Of a stretch of 64,000 bases of DNA, positions 33,094 to 41,254 are shown piece by piece. The position numbers and the translations under genes were made by a program. The notes below the pieces were generated by a model. It made no database searches. It was given only the letters and a program-made list of their open reading frames with translations, and was not told where the DNA came from. Source of the DNA: Corallococcus terminator. GTDB lineage: Bacteria > Myxococcota > Myxococcia > Myxococcales > Myxococcaceae. The number at the start of each line of letters is the position of its first letter. The stretch's first letter is position 1. The stretch is taken from positions 1-64,000 of the forward strand of contig NZ_RAVZ01000005.1 in assembly GCF_003611635.1 (NCBI RefSeq). Reading direction: 5' to 3'.

Positions 33094-35733
33094 TCAATAC
33101 CGGCGCCTGCGCCGGCCGGGGCCCTTGCGCTTCCCATGCGCGGTCCCCGACTCCTCCGGCCAGACCCGCCGTCCGGGCGTGGGCCGCACCCGACCCGCTT
33201 CGGCCACTTCGTCCGGCATCCACGGCCTGTCGAGCATCTCCTGCAACTCCAGCAGGGACTCCGCGCGGACCATCCCGCGCCGCCCCCGCGCCACGCAGAA
33301 GCGGGCAGGACGGTCGAGCACGGGCAGCTCCTCCACCACCAGCGTGCGCGCCAGCTTCTCCGGCAGGTGCAGCCACACCGCGCCTCGGGCCGCTCCTTCC
33401 GCGTCCGTCTCCACGTCGTACTCCAGCGGGACGTCCTGTTCGCGCACGGAGGCCGTGTCCGGCAGCGCCAGGAGCGCCTCCCGCGTCTCCGGGGAGGCGA
33501 ACCGGTCCAGGTTGAAGAACAGCATGCGGTCGCGGAAGTCCTCCATGGAATCCACGCCGTCCAACTGGGCTTCGTAGTACGCGGTGAGCTCCGGCAGCCC
33601 CAGCCTCGGCGTCCGCCCCCCCGAGCGGCGCCACAGCTCGCGGGCCTGGGCGATGGAGACGCGGTGGCTGTCCACCGCCGGGTGTGCGGCCTCCCCCCGG
33701 GCCAGCGCCTCCGCGAGCGCGTGACGGGCCAGCACCGTCAGCTCCGGACCCCAGGCGCGCAGCACCTGCTCCTCGTGCGACAGCTCGAAGCCGAAGTAGT
33801 CCAGTTGCTGTTCGAACACGAGCGCGCGGGCGCGCGGGTCATACACGGGCGTGGCCGCGTTGCGCTGGGCGTACTTGCGCAAGAGCGACAGGGGAAGCTG
33901 GGTGCCGTCGATGCCGGCCTGCGAGTTGCCATTGCGGTCCGCGAAGTAGCGCAGCACGCCCGCCACCGCGCCCTGGTCGCCGCACACGCTCGACTTGGAC
34001 ACCCGCGCGGCGTCGCCCCAGGCGGTGCGCTCGTCGATGACCAGGTCGAAGGGCATGTAGCGCGCGAGCAGGTCGCAGAAGCGCTGGTGGATGCGCGTGT
34101 TCGCGAAGGGCATCTGTCCGGGCAGCGGCAGGCCCACGCTGCGGTACACGCTCGACAGCGCGAGCGCCGCGTCCTCCACCGCCTTCACCAGCACGCCGCG
34201 CGAGTCCGCCCAGGCCAGCAGCCGCTCCGCATCGAAGACGTGGCGCGGCAGCCCGTGCGCCTCCCCCATCGCGCCCGCCGCGCGGAAGGCCTCCGCGTAC
34301 AGGTTGTAGGCGGTCAGGTGGTCGCTTCCGGCGACGAGCACCCCCTCCAGGTTTCTCTCCTCGCGCGTCATGCGGTGCAGCGAATCAATGCTGCTGCACA
34401 CCGCGAGGAAGGGAATCAGCGCCTCGTCCGCGTTGACGATGAGCTCCGCCCACGGACGGTCCACCGGCAGCGCCTCCACCGCGCGTCCGTAGTCCGTCAG
34501 CCGCCCCTGCGCATCCACGATGTGCCGCGCCTGCAACTTCGTCAGCGCGCGGCGGTAGGCCACCTTGTCCAACGGCACCGGCAGATCCAACTCATCCGCC
34601 CACACGCCCAGCGCGGCGGCGGTGAGCGCCACCCGCTCCGGCTCGCCCGCGAGCTGGAACTCCGGCTCGGTGGGCTTGAGCGACGCGAAGTGGACGGCCC
34701 GGTCGCTGAGGATGAAGACGCGCCCGCCCTCCACCCGTCCGTGCACGCGTCCGGCCATCTGCAACAGTTCGTTGTTGCCCAGGTGCACGCGCACCAGCAC
34801 GTTGCGCCCGCCCTCCACCCGGGTCGTGAAGCGCACGTCCTCGATGACGACGGTGTCCAGCCCCGGCACGTTGAGCGCGCTCTGGCCGGCCGCCGTCATC
34901 GCGAGCAGGAAGGGCCGGGGCGTGGTGCCCTCCAGGAAGGGGCGGATGGCGCGCAGCGGTTCCCCACCGTGGTAGTGCGCGGCGTGCAGGTCCGGGAAGC
35001 GGTCGCGCACGCTGGACGCGGTCTCCTCCACCGCCGCGCGCGTGGCCAGGAACACGCCTACCCCGCGCTCCCCCTTGCGCACGTCCCGGAAGAACGCGTC
35101 GTCCAGGAACGCGCGCGACTGCCGGTGCTCGACGATGACCCGGGCCGCCTTCGCGGGGTCGAACGTCGTCACGCGCAGCACGTCCGCGCTGCCCAGGTAG
35201 GACGCGTAGAAGGCCGGGTCCACCGTGGCGGACAACCACACGAAGCGGCAGCCCACGCGCTTGCCCAGGGCCAGACACAGCTCCAGCTCCGCGGACGTCT
35301 GATGGATTTCATCGACGATGAGCGTGTCGTCGCGCCGGATGGCGCCGTCCTGGAACCACCGGCGCGCGATGCCGGTGGTGACGATGAGGACGTCACACAG
35401 GGACGTCTCCGCCGAAGCCTCGCGCTCGCGGTTGACCACGGCCACCGTCAGAGGACGTCGGTCCAGCACCTCCTCCGCGATGGTGCGGATGGCCAACGTC
35501 TTGCCCGTCCCGGTCCCCGCCACGATGCCGAAGCCCTCCCCGCTCCGGGCCAGCGCGCGCAGGCGCTCCCCGTGGTGCTCCTCCAGGTAGGTCTTCATCC
35601 GAAGGCCCATCGCCAGTTCGATGGTCTCGCACGCGGCGCGCGTGGGCGCGATGACCACCACCCGCCCGCGTGAGGACGACACGGAAGGGGACGACGTTCG
35701 GGGCGGCAGGTAGCGGTCGGTGGGCGTTCGCAC
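33094..35733 (-). CDS. DEAH-box (HrpA-like) RNA helicase
   Basis: A protein of about 879 residues. Superfamily 2 motifs are in order: Walker A AGTGTGKT (about residue 60), Walker B/DEAH as LIVDEIHQTS, motif III WLSAT, and a C-terminal RecA domain with GQSALNVPGLDTVVIEDVRF and QMAGRVHGRVEGG. A winged-helix/ratchet region and a long helical tail follow (end rich in arginine, GKRKGPGRRRRRY). DEAH helicases of this type unwind RNA. The GTG at 35733 was chosen because upstream sequence reads into the next gene's promoter; the true start could differ. It lies antisense between metzincin paralogues 2 and 3. Confidence 0.85.
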   Translation of the reverse strand: MRTPTDRYLPPRTSSPSVSSSRGRVVVIAPTRAACETIELAMGLRMKTYLEEHHGERLRALARSGEGFGIVAGTGTGKTLAIRTIAEEVLDRRPLTVAVVNREREASAETSLCDVLIVTTGIARRWFQDGAIRRDDTLIVDEIHQTSAELELCLALGKRVGCRFVWLSATVDPAFYASYLGSADVLRVTTFDPAKAARVIVEHRQSRAFLDDAFFRDVRKGERGVGVFLATRAAVEETASSVRDRFPDLHAAHYHGGEPLRAIRPFLEGTTPRPFLLAMTAAGQSALNVPGLDTVVIEDVRFTTRVEGGRNVLVRVHLGNNELLQMAGRVHGRVEGGRVFILSDRAVHFASLKPTEPEFQLAGEPERVALTAAALGVWADELDLPVPLDKVAYRRALTKLQARHIVDAQGRLTDYGRAVEALPVDRPWAELIVNADEALIPFLAVCSSIDSLHRMTREERNLEGVLVAGSDHLTAYNLYAEAFRAAGAMGEAHGLPRHVFDAERLLAWADSRGVLVKAVEDAALALSSVYRSVGLPLPGQMPFANTRIHQRFCDLLARYMPFDLVIDERTAWGDAARVSKSSVCGDQGAVAGVLRYFADRNGNSQAGIDGTQLPLSLLRKYAQRNAATPVYDPRARALVFEQQLDYFGFELSHEEQVLRAWGPELTVLARHALAEALARGEAAHPAVDSHRVSIAQARELWRRSGGRTPRLGLPELTAYYEAQLDGVDSMEDFRDRMLFFNLDRFASPETREALLALPDTASVREQDVPLEYDVETDAEGAARGAVWLHLPEKLARTLVVEELPVLDRPARFCVARGRRGMVRAESLLELQEMLDRPWMPDEVAEAGRVRPTPGRRVWPEESGTAHGKRKGPGRRRRRY

Positions 35734-35826
35734 GAACCCCGTTGATACGCACTGCCGGCCCCCAGGGATAGCTCCGTGTGCAGGAAGCAGGCCCGGAGCC
35801 CCGGGACAAATTGTCAGGGTGGGTGA

Positions 35827-35840
35827 GGAATATTTATTCC
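35827..35840. promoter_or_regulatory. AT-rich dyad upstream of metzincin paralogue 3
   Basis: GGAATA-TT-TATTCC is a perfect dyad 66 bases before the start of the third paralogue, in an unusually AT-rich patch. It may be part of the promoter or an operator. Confidence 0.4.
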
Positions 35841-35905
35841 GGCCTTCGTAGATGTCCCGGCTGGCGAGAAGCGCCCAGCCCTTGACTCCTTCGAGGGGGA
35901 CTTCC

Positions 35906-37411
35906 ATGTCCATGTTTCACAAGAATCTGCTGACGGCCTCCATGGCCCTCATCGGTCTGAACGGTTGTGTCTACGGCTACGTCTACGACGCGGCGACGGG
36001 CAGTCCCGTCCAGGACGTGACGGTGACGGTCGCGTCCGGCCTCTGCTCCGGCACGGGCTGTGGCAGCAATCCCACCTTCCAGAAGACGGACACGGAAGGC
36101 TTCTATGTCTTCGACGCCTATGGCAACCGCCATGGCGACGCCAACGTGCAGATCATCACCGTGGCCTCCGGACAGGAAGCCACCCGGCTCCTCATCAGCC
36201 GCACGGGCTACCGCTCCGTGAACGTCTACCACCGGCCCAAATACGAGCAGGTGACGCAGGACGGACAGTCCTACGACGTCTCCCTCGTCCAGCCCGTCTA
36301 CCTGTGCGCGACGAACGCCGTCGACTCCGACGGGGACGGCGTCTGTGACGCGGCGGAGCTCAAGTACAAGACCAATCCCTACAACTCCGACACGGACGGG
36401 GACCGCATCAGCGACAGCGCGGAGCTGTTCGGCTACGGCGGCGTGGACCTGCGCTACTTCGGCGCGGACCCGAGGAAGAAGGACCTCTTCGTGGAGATGG
36501 ACTACTACCCCGGCCTCAAGCCCACGCAGGGCGCGCTGGATCGCGTGACGGCCGCCTTCGCCGCCGCGCCGGTGACGAACCCGGACGGCTCCACCGGCAT
36601 CGCGCTGCACCTGGTGGCGGATCAGCAGATCGCCGCGGCCGACGTGGACCTGGACCTGAACCCGGTGTGGCCGGACTTCGACGTCATCAAGGCGAAGTAC
36701 TTCAACGCGCGCCGCGCGCCGTTCTTCCACTACCTGCTGGTGGCGGACCACTACGACGGGGGCGGCTCCAGCGGCATCTCGCGCGGCATCCCCGGGCACG
36801 ACTTCATCATGACGCTGGGCAACTGGGGCACCCCCGGTGGCACGGAGCAGCAGCAGGCCGGCACCCTCATGCACGAGCTGGGGCACAACATCGGCCTGAT
36901 GCATGGCGGCAACGAGAACGCGAACTACAAGCCCAACTACCTGAGCTTGATGAGCTACAGCTACCAGTTGGGCGGCCTGCGCGTGGACAACGTGAACGGC
37001 GTGCTCGACTACTCGCGCCTGCGCATCGGCACCGTGTACGAGTCGTCCGTCAACGAGGTCTACGCCTTCGCGCCCCTGAGCCCCACCACCGAGGCGGACC
37101 TGGCCCACTACGGCGTGCGCATCAACAACACCTTCGTCAGCGGCACCGCGAGCGCCAACCTCGACTTCAACAACAACGGCGCCATCCTGAACGCGTACGT
37201 CGCCCAGGACCTCAACGGCGACGGAGACAAGACGGACGTCTACGCCGCGTCGCAGAACGACTGGACGGCACTCGTGTACGACGGCGCGGGCAGCATCGGC
37301 GACGGCTGGCTGGGCAACACCCAGGGCCTGGCCCGCTCGGAGCCCTTCTTCGTCGTCCCGGAGAAGACCGAGGCCTGCATCACCGAGTCCCAGGCGCGCG
37401 GCGGCCGATAG
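35906..37411 (+). CDS. metzincin-like lipoprotein with extra N-terminal domain, paralogue 3
   Basis: A 501-residue paralogue of the genes at 30291 and 31752. After the lipobox LIGLNGC comes an extra carboxypeptidase-regulatory-like beta-sandwich of about 110 residues (VYGYVYDAATGSPVQDVTVT and DTEGFYVFDAYGN), then the type 3 repeat (DSDGDGVCDAAELKYKTNPY), zinc site LMHELGHNIGLMHGG and Met-turn YLSLMSYSYQ. The third zinc-binding histidine is kept. The extra domain may bind a surface or substrate. The gene is followed by the shared hairpin. Confidence 0.88.
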   Translation: MSMFHKNLLTASMALIGLNGCVYGYVYDAATGSPVQDVTVTVASGLCSGTGCGSNPTFQKTDTEGFYVFDAYGNRHGDANVQIITVASGQEATRLLISRTGYRSVNVYHRPKYEQVTQDGQSYDVSLVQPVYLCATNAVDSDGDGVCDAAELKYKTNPYNSDTDGDRISDSAELFGYGGVDLRYFGADPRKKDLFVEMDYYPGLKPTQGALDRVTAAFAAAPVTNPDGSTGIALHLVADQQIAAADVDLDLNPVWPDFDVIKAKYFNARRAPFFHYLLVADHYDGGGSSGISRGIPGHDFIMTLGNWGTPGGTEQQQAGTLMHELGHNIGLMHGGNENANYKPNYLSLMSYSYQLGGLRVDNVNGVLDYSRLRIGTVYESSVNEVYAFAPLSPTTEADLAHYGVRINNTFVSGTASANLDFNNNGAILNAYVAQDLNGDGDKTDVYAASQNDWTALVYDGAGSIGDGWLGNTQGLARSEPFFVVPEKTEACITESQARGGR

Positions 37412-37444
37412 TCCGCCTCCCCCTTCACTGAAGCGCAGTTCCCG

Positions 37445-37477
37445 CCGCCGGGTCCCTTTCGAACAGGAGCCCGGCGG
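37445..37477 (+). terminator. hairpin terminator, metzincin unit 3
   Basis: CCGCCGGG (37445-37452) and CCCGGCGG (37470-37477), repeating the arms found after the other two paralogues. Confidence 0.75.
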
Positions 37478-37534
37478 TCCTGCTTTCTCCCGCCGCCCTA
37501 CCCTCCAGGACATACCGCCCCGCGCCGCCAGTGA

Positions 37535-37546
37535 TGTAAACTTACA
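37535..37546. promoter_or_regulatory. palindrome abutting the tyrA start
   Basis: TGTAA-AC-TTACA is a 12-base dyad ending 2 bases before the ATG, exactly where a ribosome site should be; no Shine-Dalgarno is seen. It could be a repressor site on a leaderless or short-leader mRNA. Confidence 0.45.
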
Positions 37547-37548
37547 AA

Positions 37549-38577
37549 ATGCCGAAAATCGCCCTCGTGGGATACGGACGGTTTGGACGTGCGCTGGGAG
37601 CGCTGCTGGAGGCGGCGGACCTGGGCTACCGGGCGATGGACCCGGGGGCCGCGCTGCCGGAGGCGATTCGGGCCGGCTCGGTGCCGGAGCTGCTGGAGGG
37701 GGCGGAGCTGGTGGTGGTGGCGGTGCCGGTGCCCCAGATGCGGGAGGTGCTGCTGGCGCTCAAGCCCCACCTTCGGCCGGAGCACCTGGTGCTGGACGTG
37801 GGCAGCGTGAAGGTGAAGCCGGTGGAGGCGATGAAGCAGGTGCTGGGGGCGCAGGCGCCCTGGGTGGGCACGCATCCGCTCTTTGGCCCCTTGAGCCTGG
37901 CGATGGCGGAGCGGCCCATGCGGGTCGTCGTCTGCCCCAACCCGCTGCATCCGGACGCGGCCCCGCGCGCGCGGCGGTTCTACGAGGCGCTGGGCTGTGA
38001 GGTCATCGAACAGACGCCGGAGGGGCACGACCGGGTGATGGCGGAGACCCACGCGCTCACGTTCTTCGTGGCCAAGGGGATGGTGGATTCGGGGGTGGCC
38101 GTGGACGTGCCCTTCGCGCCGGCCAGCTTCAAGGCGCTCTCGCGCACCATCGAGACGGTCCGCTCGGACGCGGGCCACCTCTTCACCGCCATCCAGCAGG
38201 AGAACCGCTTCGCGACGCAAGCGCGGGAGCGCCTGCTCGAAGCGCTTCAGGCCATCCACCGCGACCTGGCGGCCCTGCCCGCCGTGGCCAGCGCGCGGCA
38301 GACGGAGGGCATGGCGCTGCCGGGGCTCGCGTCCGGGCCGCCGGAGCCCCGGGAGACGCGCGAACACATCGATCAGCTCGACCGGGAGTTGGTGGAACTG
38401 CTGGCCCGCCGCAGCGAGCTGGCCCGCCGTCAGAGCCGCGCCCACGCCCCCGAGGAGCCCGCTGGGACGAAGGCGCTGTTCGCCACGCGCCGGGCCTGGG
38501 CGAAGGAATTGGGATTGGACCCGGAGGAGGTGGAGGCCCTCTTCCGGATCATCGTCGAAGCGCCGGGCGTCGGGTAG
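37549..38577 (+). CDS. tyrA: prephenate dehydrogenase-chorismate mutase fusion
   Basis: A 342-residue bifunctional protein. The N-terminal 260 residues are a prephenate dehydrogenase: Rossmann motif ALVGYGRFGRALG, LVLDVGSVKVKPVEAM and the catalytic histidine in WVGTHPLFGP. The C-terminal about 75 residues form an AroQ-type chorismate mutase helix bundle (REHIDQLDRELVELLARRSE, then RRAWAKELGLDPEEVEALFR). E. coli TyrA has the mutase first, so the order is reversed here. It acts in tyrosine biosynthesis. There is no obvious ribosome site; a palindrome occupies that place. Confidence 0.87.
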   Translation: MPKIALVGYGRFGRALGALLEAADLGYRAMDPGAALPEAIRAGSVPELLEGAELVVVAVPVPQMREVLLALKPHLRPEHLVLDVGSVKVKPVEAMKQVLGAQAPWVGTHPLFGPLSLAMAERPMRVVVCPNPLHPDAAPRARRFYEALGCEVIEQTPEGHDRVMAETHALTFFVAKGMVDSGVAVDVPFAPASFKALSRTIETVRSDAGHLFTAIQQENRFATQARERLLEALQAIHRDLAALPAVASARQTEGMALPGLASGPPEPRETREHIDQLDRELVELLARRSELARRQSRAHAPEEPAGTKALFATRRAWAKELGLDPEEVEALFRIIVEAPGVG

Positions 38578-38590
38578 CCTGCGCGTCGCC

Positions 38591-38947
38591 ATGGCACGAC
38601 GGCCTCCGAGCCCTCCCGCGGTCCAGTACGGTGAAAAGGCCCGGCGCCGCTCGGACCGGAAGCGCCATGCGCGGACGACCCAGCGCCAGCAACAGGACGC
38701 GGCAGAGATGAAGCGCTGGCTGGAACAGCAGTCCCTGCGGGGGCAAGAGTACGCGCTGGTCTGTGGACTCCTCCAAACGTGGATGCGGACCCCGGACGGC
38801 TACCTGACCGGGGTCATGGACATGCTCATGGAGGAAGACCTGCGCAGGCGGCTGAAGCACTACCTGGAGCGCCACGACCGGGCGTTCTCCACGCACGAGG
38901 AGGCGGACTTCGTGATGGTCGGTGGATCCAGCAAATGGGTGGACTGA
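38591..38947 (+). CDS. small basic hypothetical protein
   Basis: A 118-residue protein starting 13 bases after tyrA and probably co-transcribed. The N-terminal third is very basic (RRRSDRKRHARTTQRQQQ); the rest is helical (EMKRWLEQQSLRGQEYALVC, then LLQTWMRTPDGYLTGVMDML). The basic tail suggests nucleic-acid or ribosome contact. No family recognised. One base separates its stop from that of the convergent hydrolase gene. Confidence 0.6.
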   Translation: MARRPPSPPAVQYGEKARRRSDRKRHARTTQRQQQDAAEMKRWLEQQSLRGQEYALVCGLLQTWMRTPDGYLTGVMDMLMEEDLRRRLKHYLERHDRAFSTHEEADFVMVGGSSKWVD

Positions 38948-38948
38948 C

Positions 38949-40292
38949 TCAGATGTATTCGTCCAGCCAGTCGAACATCCGGTGGTTGGCCACGGCCTGC
39001 GCCGCTTCCTGGCAGTGCAGCAGGCCGGTGTCCTCCTGGGTGAAGAGCAGGTAGTCCTTCGGGCAGTTCAAGGCGTCGAAGAGCAGCCGCGCCTGTCCCT
39101 GGGAGAAGGCCTCGGCGGTGCCGTCCATCACCAGCGTGCGGCAGCGGATGCGGTGGACGACGGGCTCGTTGTTGAACTCCCGCAGCTTGAAGAGCAGGTC
39201 CGACGGCGAACTGGCGCCGTGCTTGTTCATCGAGTCCTTCATGTACCAGCGGAACAGGAACACCTGCGCCATGAGCTGGGCCATGCCCGCATCGAAGGCC
39301 TGGGGGTCGCTGTCCAGCAGCGGCATCAGCTCCGGGAAGTACATGTTGAACTGCTCGAAGGAGGACGCGCCCCAGTTCAGCACGCCGGGATTGGGGATGA
39401 GCAGCTTGATGCGCCGCTCGAAGGCCGCGGCACGTGGCACCAGCGCACCACCCATGCTCCACCCCAGCAAGGCGATCCGCCGTGAGTCCACGCCCGCGAT
39501 GCACAGGGCGAAGTCCACCACCGGCCGGATGACCTGCTCCCAGTCGGGCCGGAAGGGCAGTCCCTGCTCGCGGATGGCCATGCCCTGTCCGGGCGCATGC
39601 ACGATGAGGCAGTGGTAGCCCCGCGCCAGCGCCGCATCAATGACATACTTGGACTCCTCCGGCCAGGCGTCGCGGCCCTGCTGGAAGATGAGCAGGGGCG
39701 CGAGGCTCCGCGAGTTCGGGGCGCGGAAGAAGTAGCCGGGCAGCGTCGTGCCTTCATAGGGGATGCGCACCGCGACCCCGGGAATCTTGAGCAGCGTGAG
39801 GGCCTTGTTGTACGCGTCCACCGCCTTGCGCCCGGTGGCGAGCACGCTCGGGTCGCCCGGTTCGGGGTGGTGGATGAGCGCGGCGCGGTAGTAGTTGGCG
39901 GCGCGCAGGTAGGCATTGCCGGCGCTGATGGCATGACGCCGGAACAGGCTCGCGTCGCCCATGGTGCGGATGCGGTCGGCGGTGCGGACCCACTCGTTGG
40001 GCCAGCTCCAGTCATCTCCCGGGACGATGCGGCGCGCGGTGTCCAGCACCTCGCCAATGTCCGCCTGGGCGCTGTAGGTCGCGGCCAGGAAGTGGAGCAG
40101 TTGGCTGTCCATGATGGGGTCCTCCATCATTCCCAGCTCGTACCAGGGGCGCGGTTCCTCCTGGGGCGAAGCGGCAGCGGAGACAGACGGCGGGCGCGCG
40201 GCGAGGGCCGGCGTGCCCCGGAGGAGCGCGAGGCCTCCCGTCAGCCCCAGGCTGGCTTGGATGAGGGTGCGACGGTCCAGTGAACTGCCCAT
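38949..40292 (-). CDS. Tat-exported alpha/beta hydrolase
   Basis: A 447-residue hydrolase. A twin-arginine signal begins the protein (LDRRTLIQASLGLTGGLALL, cleavage near ALAA). The catalytic domain starts near residue 190: PLLIFQQGRDAWPEES, nucleophile elbow LLGWSMGGALV, aspartate in TLVMDGTAEAFS and histidine in DTGLLHCQEA. It resembles FrsA and dihydropseudooxynicotine hydrolase-type enzymes with a helical N-terminal cap. It is probably periplasmic, acting on an ester or C-C bond; the substrate is unknown. GGAGG lies 9 bases before the ATG. Confidence 0.85.
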   Translation of the reverse strand: MGSSLDRRTLIQASLGLTGGLALLRGTPALAARPPSVSAAASPQEEPRPWYELGMMEDPIMDSQLLHFLAATYSAQADIGEVLDTARRIVPGDDWSWPNEWVRTADRIRTMGDASLFRRHAISAGNAYLRAANYYRAALIHHPEPGDPSVLATGRKAVDAYNKALTLLKIPGVAVRIPYEGTTLPGYFFRAPNSRSLAPLLIFQQGRDAWPEESKYVIDAALARGYHCLIVHAPGQGMAIREQGLPFRPDWEQVIRPVVDFALCIAGVDSRRIALLGWSMGGALVPRAAAFERRIKLLIPNPGVLNWGASSFEQFNMYFPELMPLLDSDPQAFDAGMAQLMAQVFLFRWYMKDSMNKHGASSPSDLLFKLREFNNEPVVHRIRCRTLVMDGTAEAFSQGQARLLFDALNCPKDYLLFTQEDTGLLHCQEAAQAVANHRMFDWLDEYI

Positions 40293-40374
40293 GGTCTTCG
40301 ACCTCCAGCAATCGGGTGCTGGTGGGTCGAACACCGGGGGCCTCATTTCCTGTCACCCGTCACGTGCCCCCTCG

Positions 40375-41154
40375 TCAGGGCCGGGTGGCCAGGAGCGCGA
40401 AGACGCGATGGGGAATCGCCAGGGGCTCCTCCGGGAAGCGCTCCGCGAGGAGCTGGGCGTGCGCGAGTTCGAAGCGAGCCGCCTCGTCGGCGGGGAGCGC
40501 CGCCCCCACCTTGGCGCTGGCACGCACGCGGCCCCTCCACGCTTCGTGGGAGTAGTGGACGACGGTGTCGAAGGAGAAGGACTCCAGCGCGGTGAAGCCC
40601 GCCGTGGCCACATCGTGGAACCACCGGGGATAGATGCCGACGTCATGGCCGAAGCTGACGTAGGGCGCGACCTGGGAGGGATTGAAGGTGTCGATGAGGG
40701 CGTGGACGACCTCCACCGCGTTGCCCGGCAGGGGCAGCCAGTCGAAGTGCGCGATGACCAGCCGGCCGCCCGGAGCCAGCACCCGCCAGGCCTCCCGGGC
40801 CGCGGCGGCGCGGTCGAACCAATGCCAGCACGTGCCGGCGGTGACGAGCTCGAAGGCGTTCGAGGCAAGCCCGGTCGCCTCCGCCGGGGCCACCCGGAAG
40901 TCGATGGACAGACCTTCGGAGGTGGCGAGCTGTCGGGCGGACTCCAGCATGGAAGCGGAGACATCCAGCGCGGTGACCACGCCTCCGCGCTTCGCCAGTC
41001 CCCGGGCCAGGGTGCCCGTCCCCGCGCCCAGGTCGAGCACGCGAACCCCGGGGCGGACGACACCCTCACGGACGAGCCGCTCGAAGAAGGCCTCTGGAAA
41101 GCCGGCGCGATGCCGTGCGTAGTCTTCAGACGTGCGGCCAAAGTCCACCTGCAT
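40375..41154 (-). CDS. class I SAM-dependent methyltransferase
   Basis: A 259-residue methyltransferase: motif I VLDLGAGTGTLARGLAKRGG, the following LDVSASMLESARQ, and CWHWFDRAAAAREAWRVLAP, the pattern of the Methyltransf_11 / trans-aconitate methyltransferase-like group. AGGAGG lies 6 bases before the chosen ATG. It is divergent from the citrate-synthase-like gene and 82 bases upstream of the Tat hydrolase on the same strand. Target unknown. Confidence 0.88.
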   Translation of the reverse strand: MQVDFGRTSEDYARHRAGFPEAFFERLVREGVVRPGVRVLDLGAGTGTLARGLAKRGGVVTALDVSASMLESARQLATSEGLSIDFRVAPAEATGLASNAFELVTAGTCWHWFDRAAAAREAWRVLAPGGRLVIAHFDWLPLPGNAVEVVHALIDTFNPSQVAPYVSFGHDVGIYPRWFHDVATAGFTALESFSFDTVVHYSHEAWRGRVRASAKVGAALPADEAARFELAHAQLLAERFPEEPLAIPHRVFALLATRP

Positions 41155-41254
41155 GGGGGTCCTCCTCGGTTGGGTTCCGGGCCTTCCGGTGGGCTGACAC
41201 ATCGACAGCGACCCGGGCCGCGTCGACACTCACCCGCCAGAAGGTGGAGGGAGC

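Noticed and set aside
33136-35673. An 845-codon plus-strand frame opposite the helicase
   Set aside because: Low-complexity translation (His/Arg/Gln-rich); the minus strand carries all helicase motifs in order.
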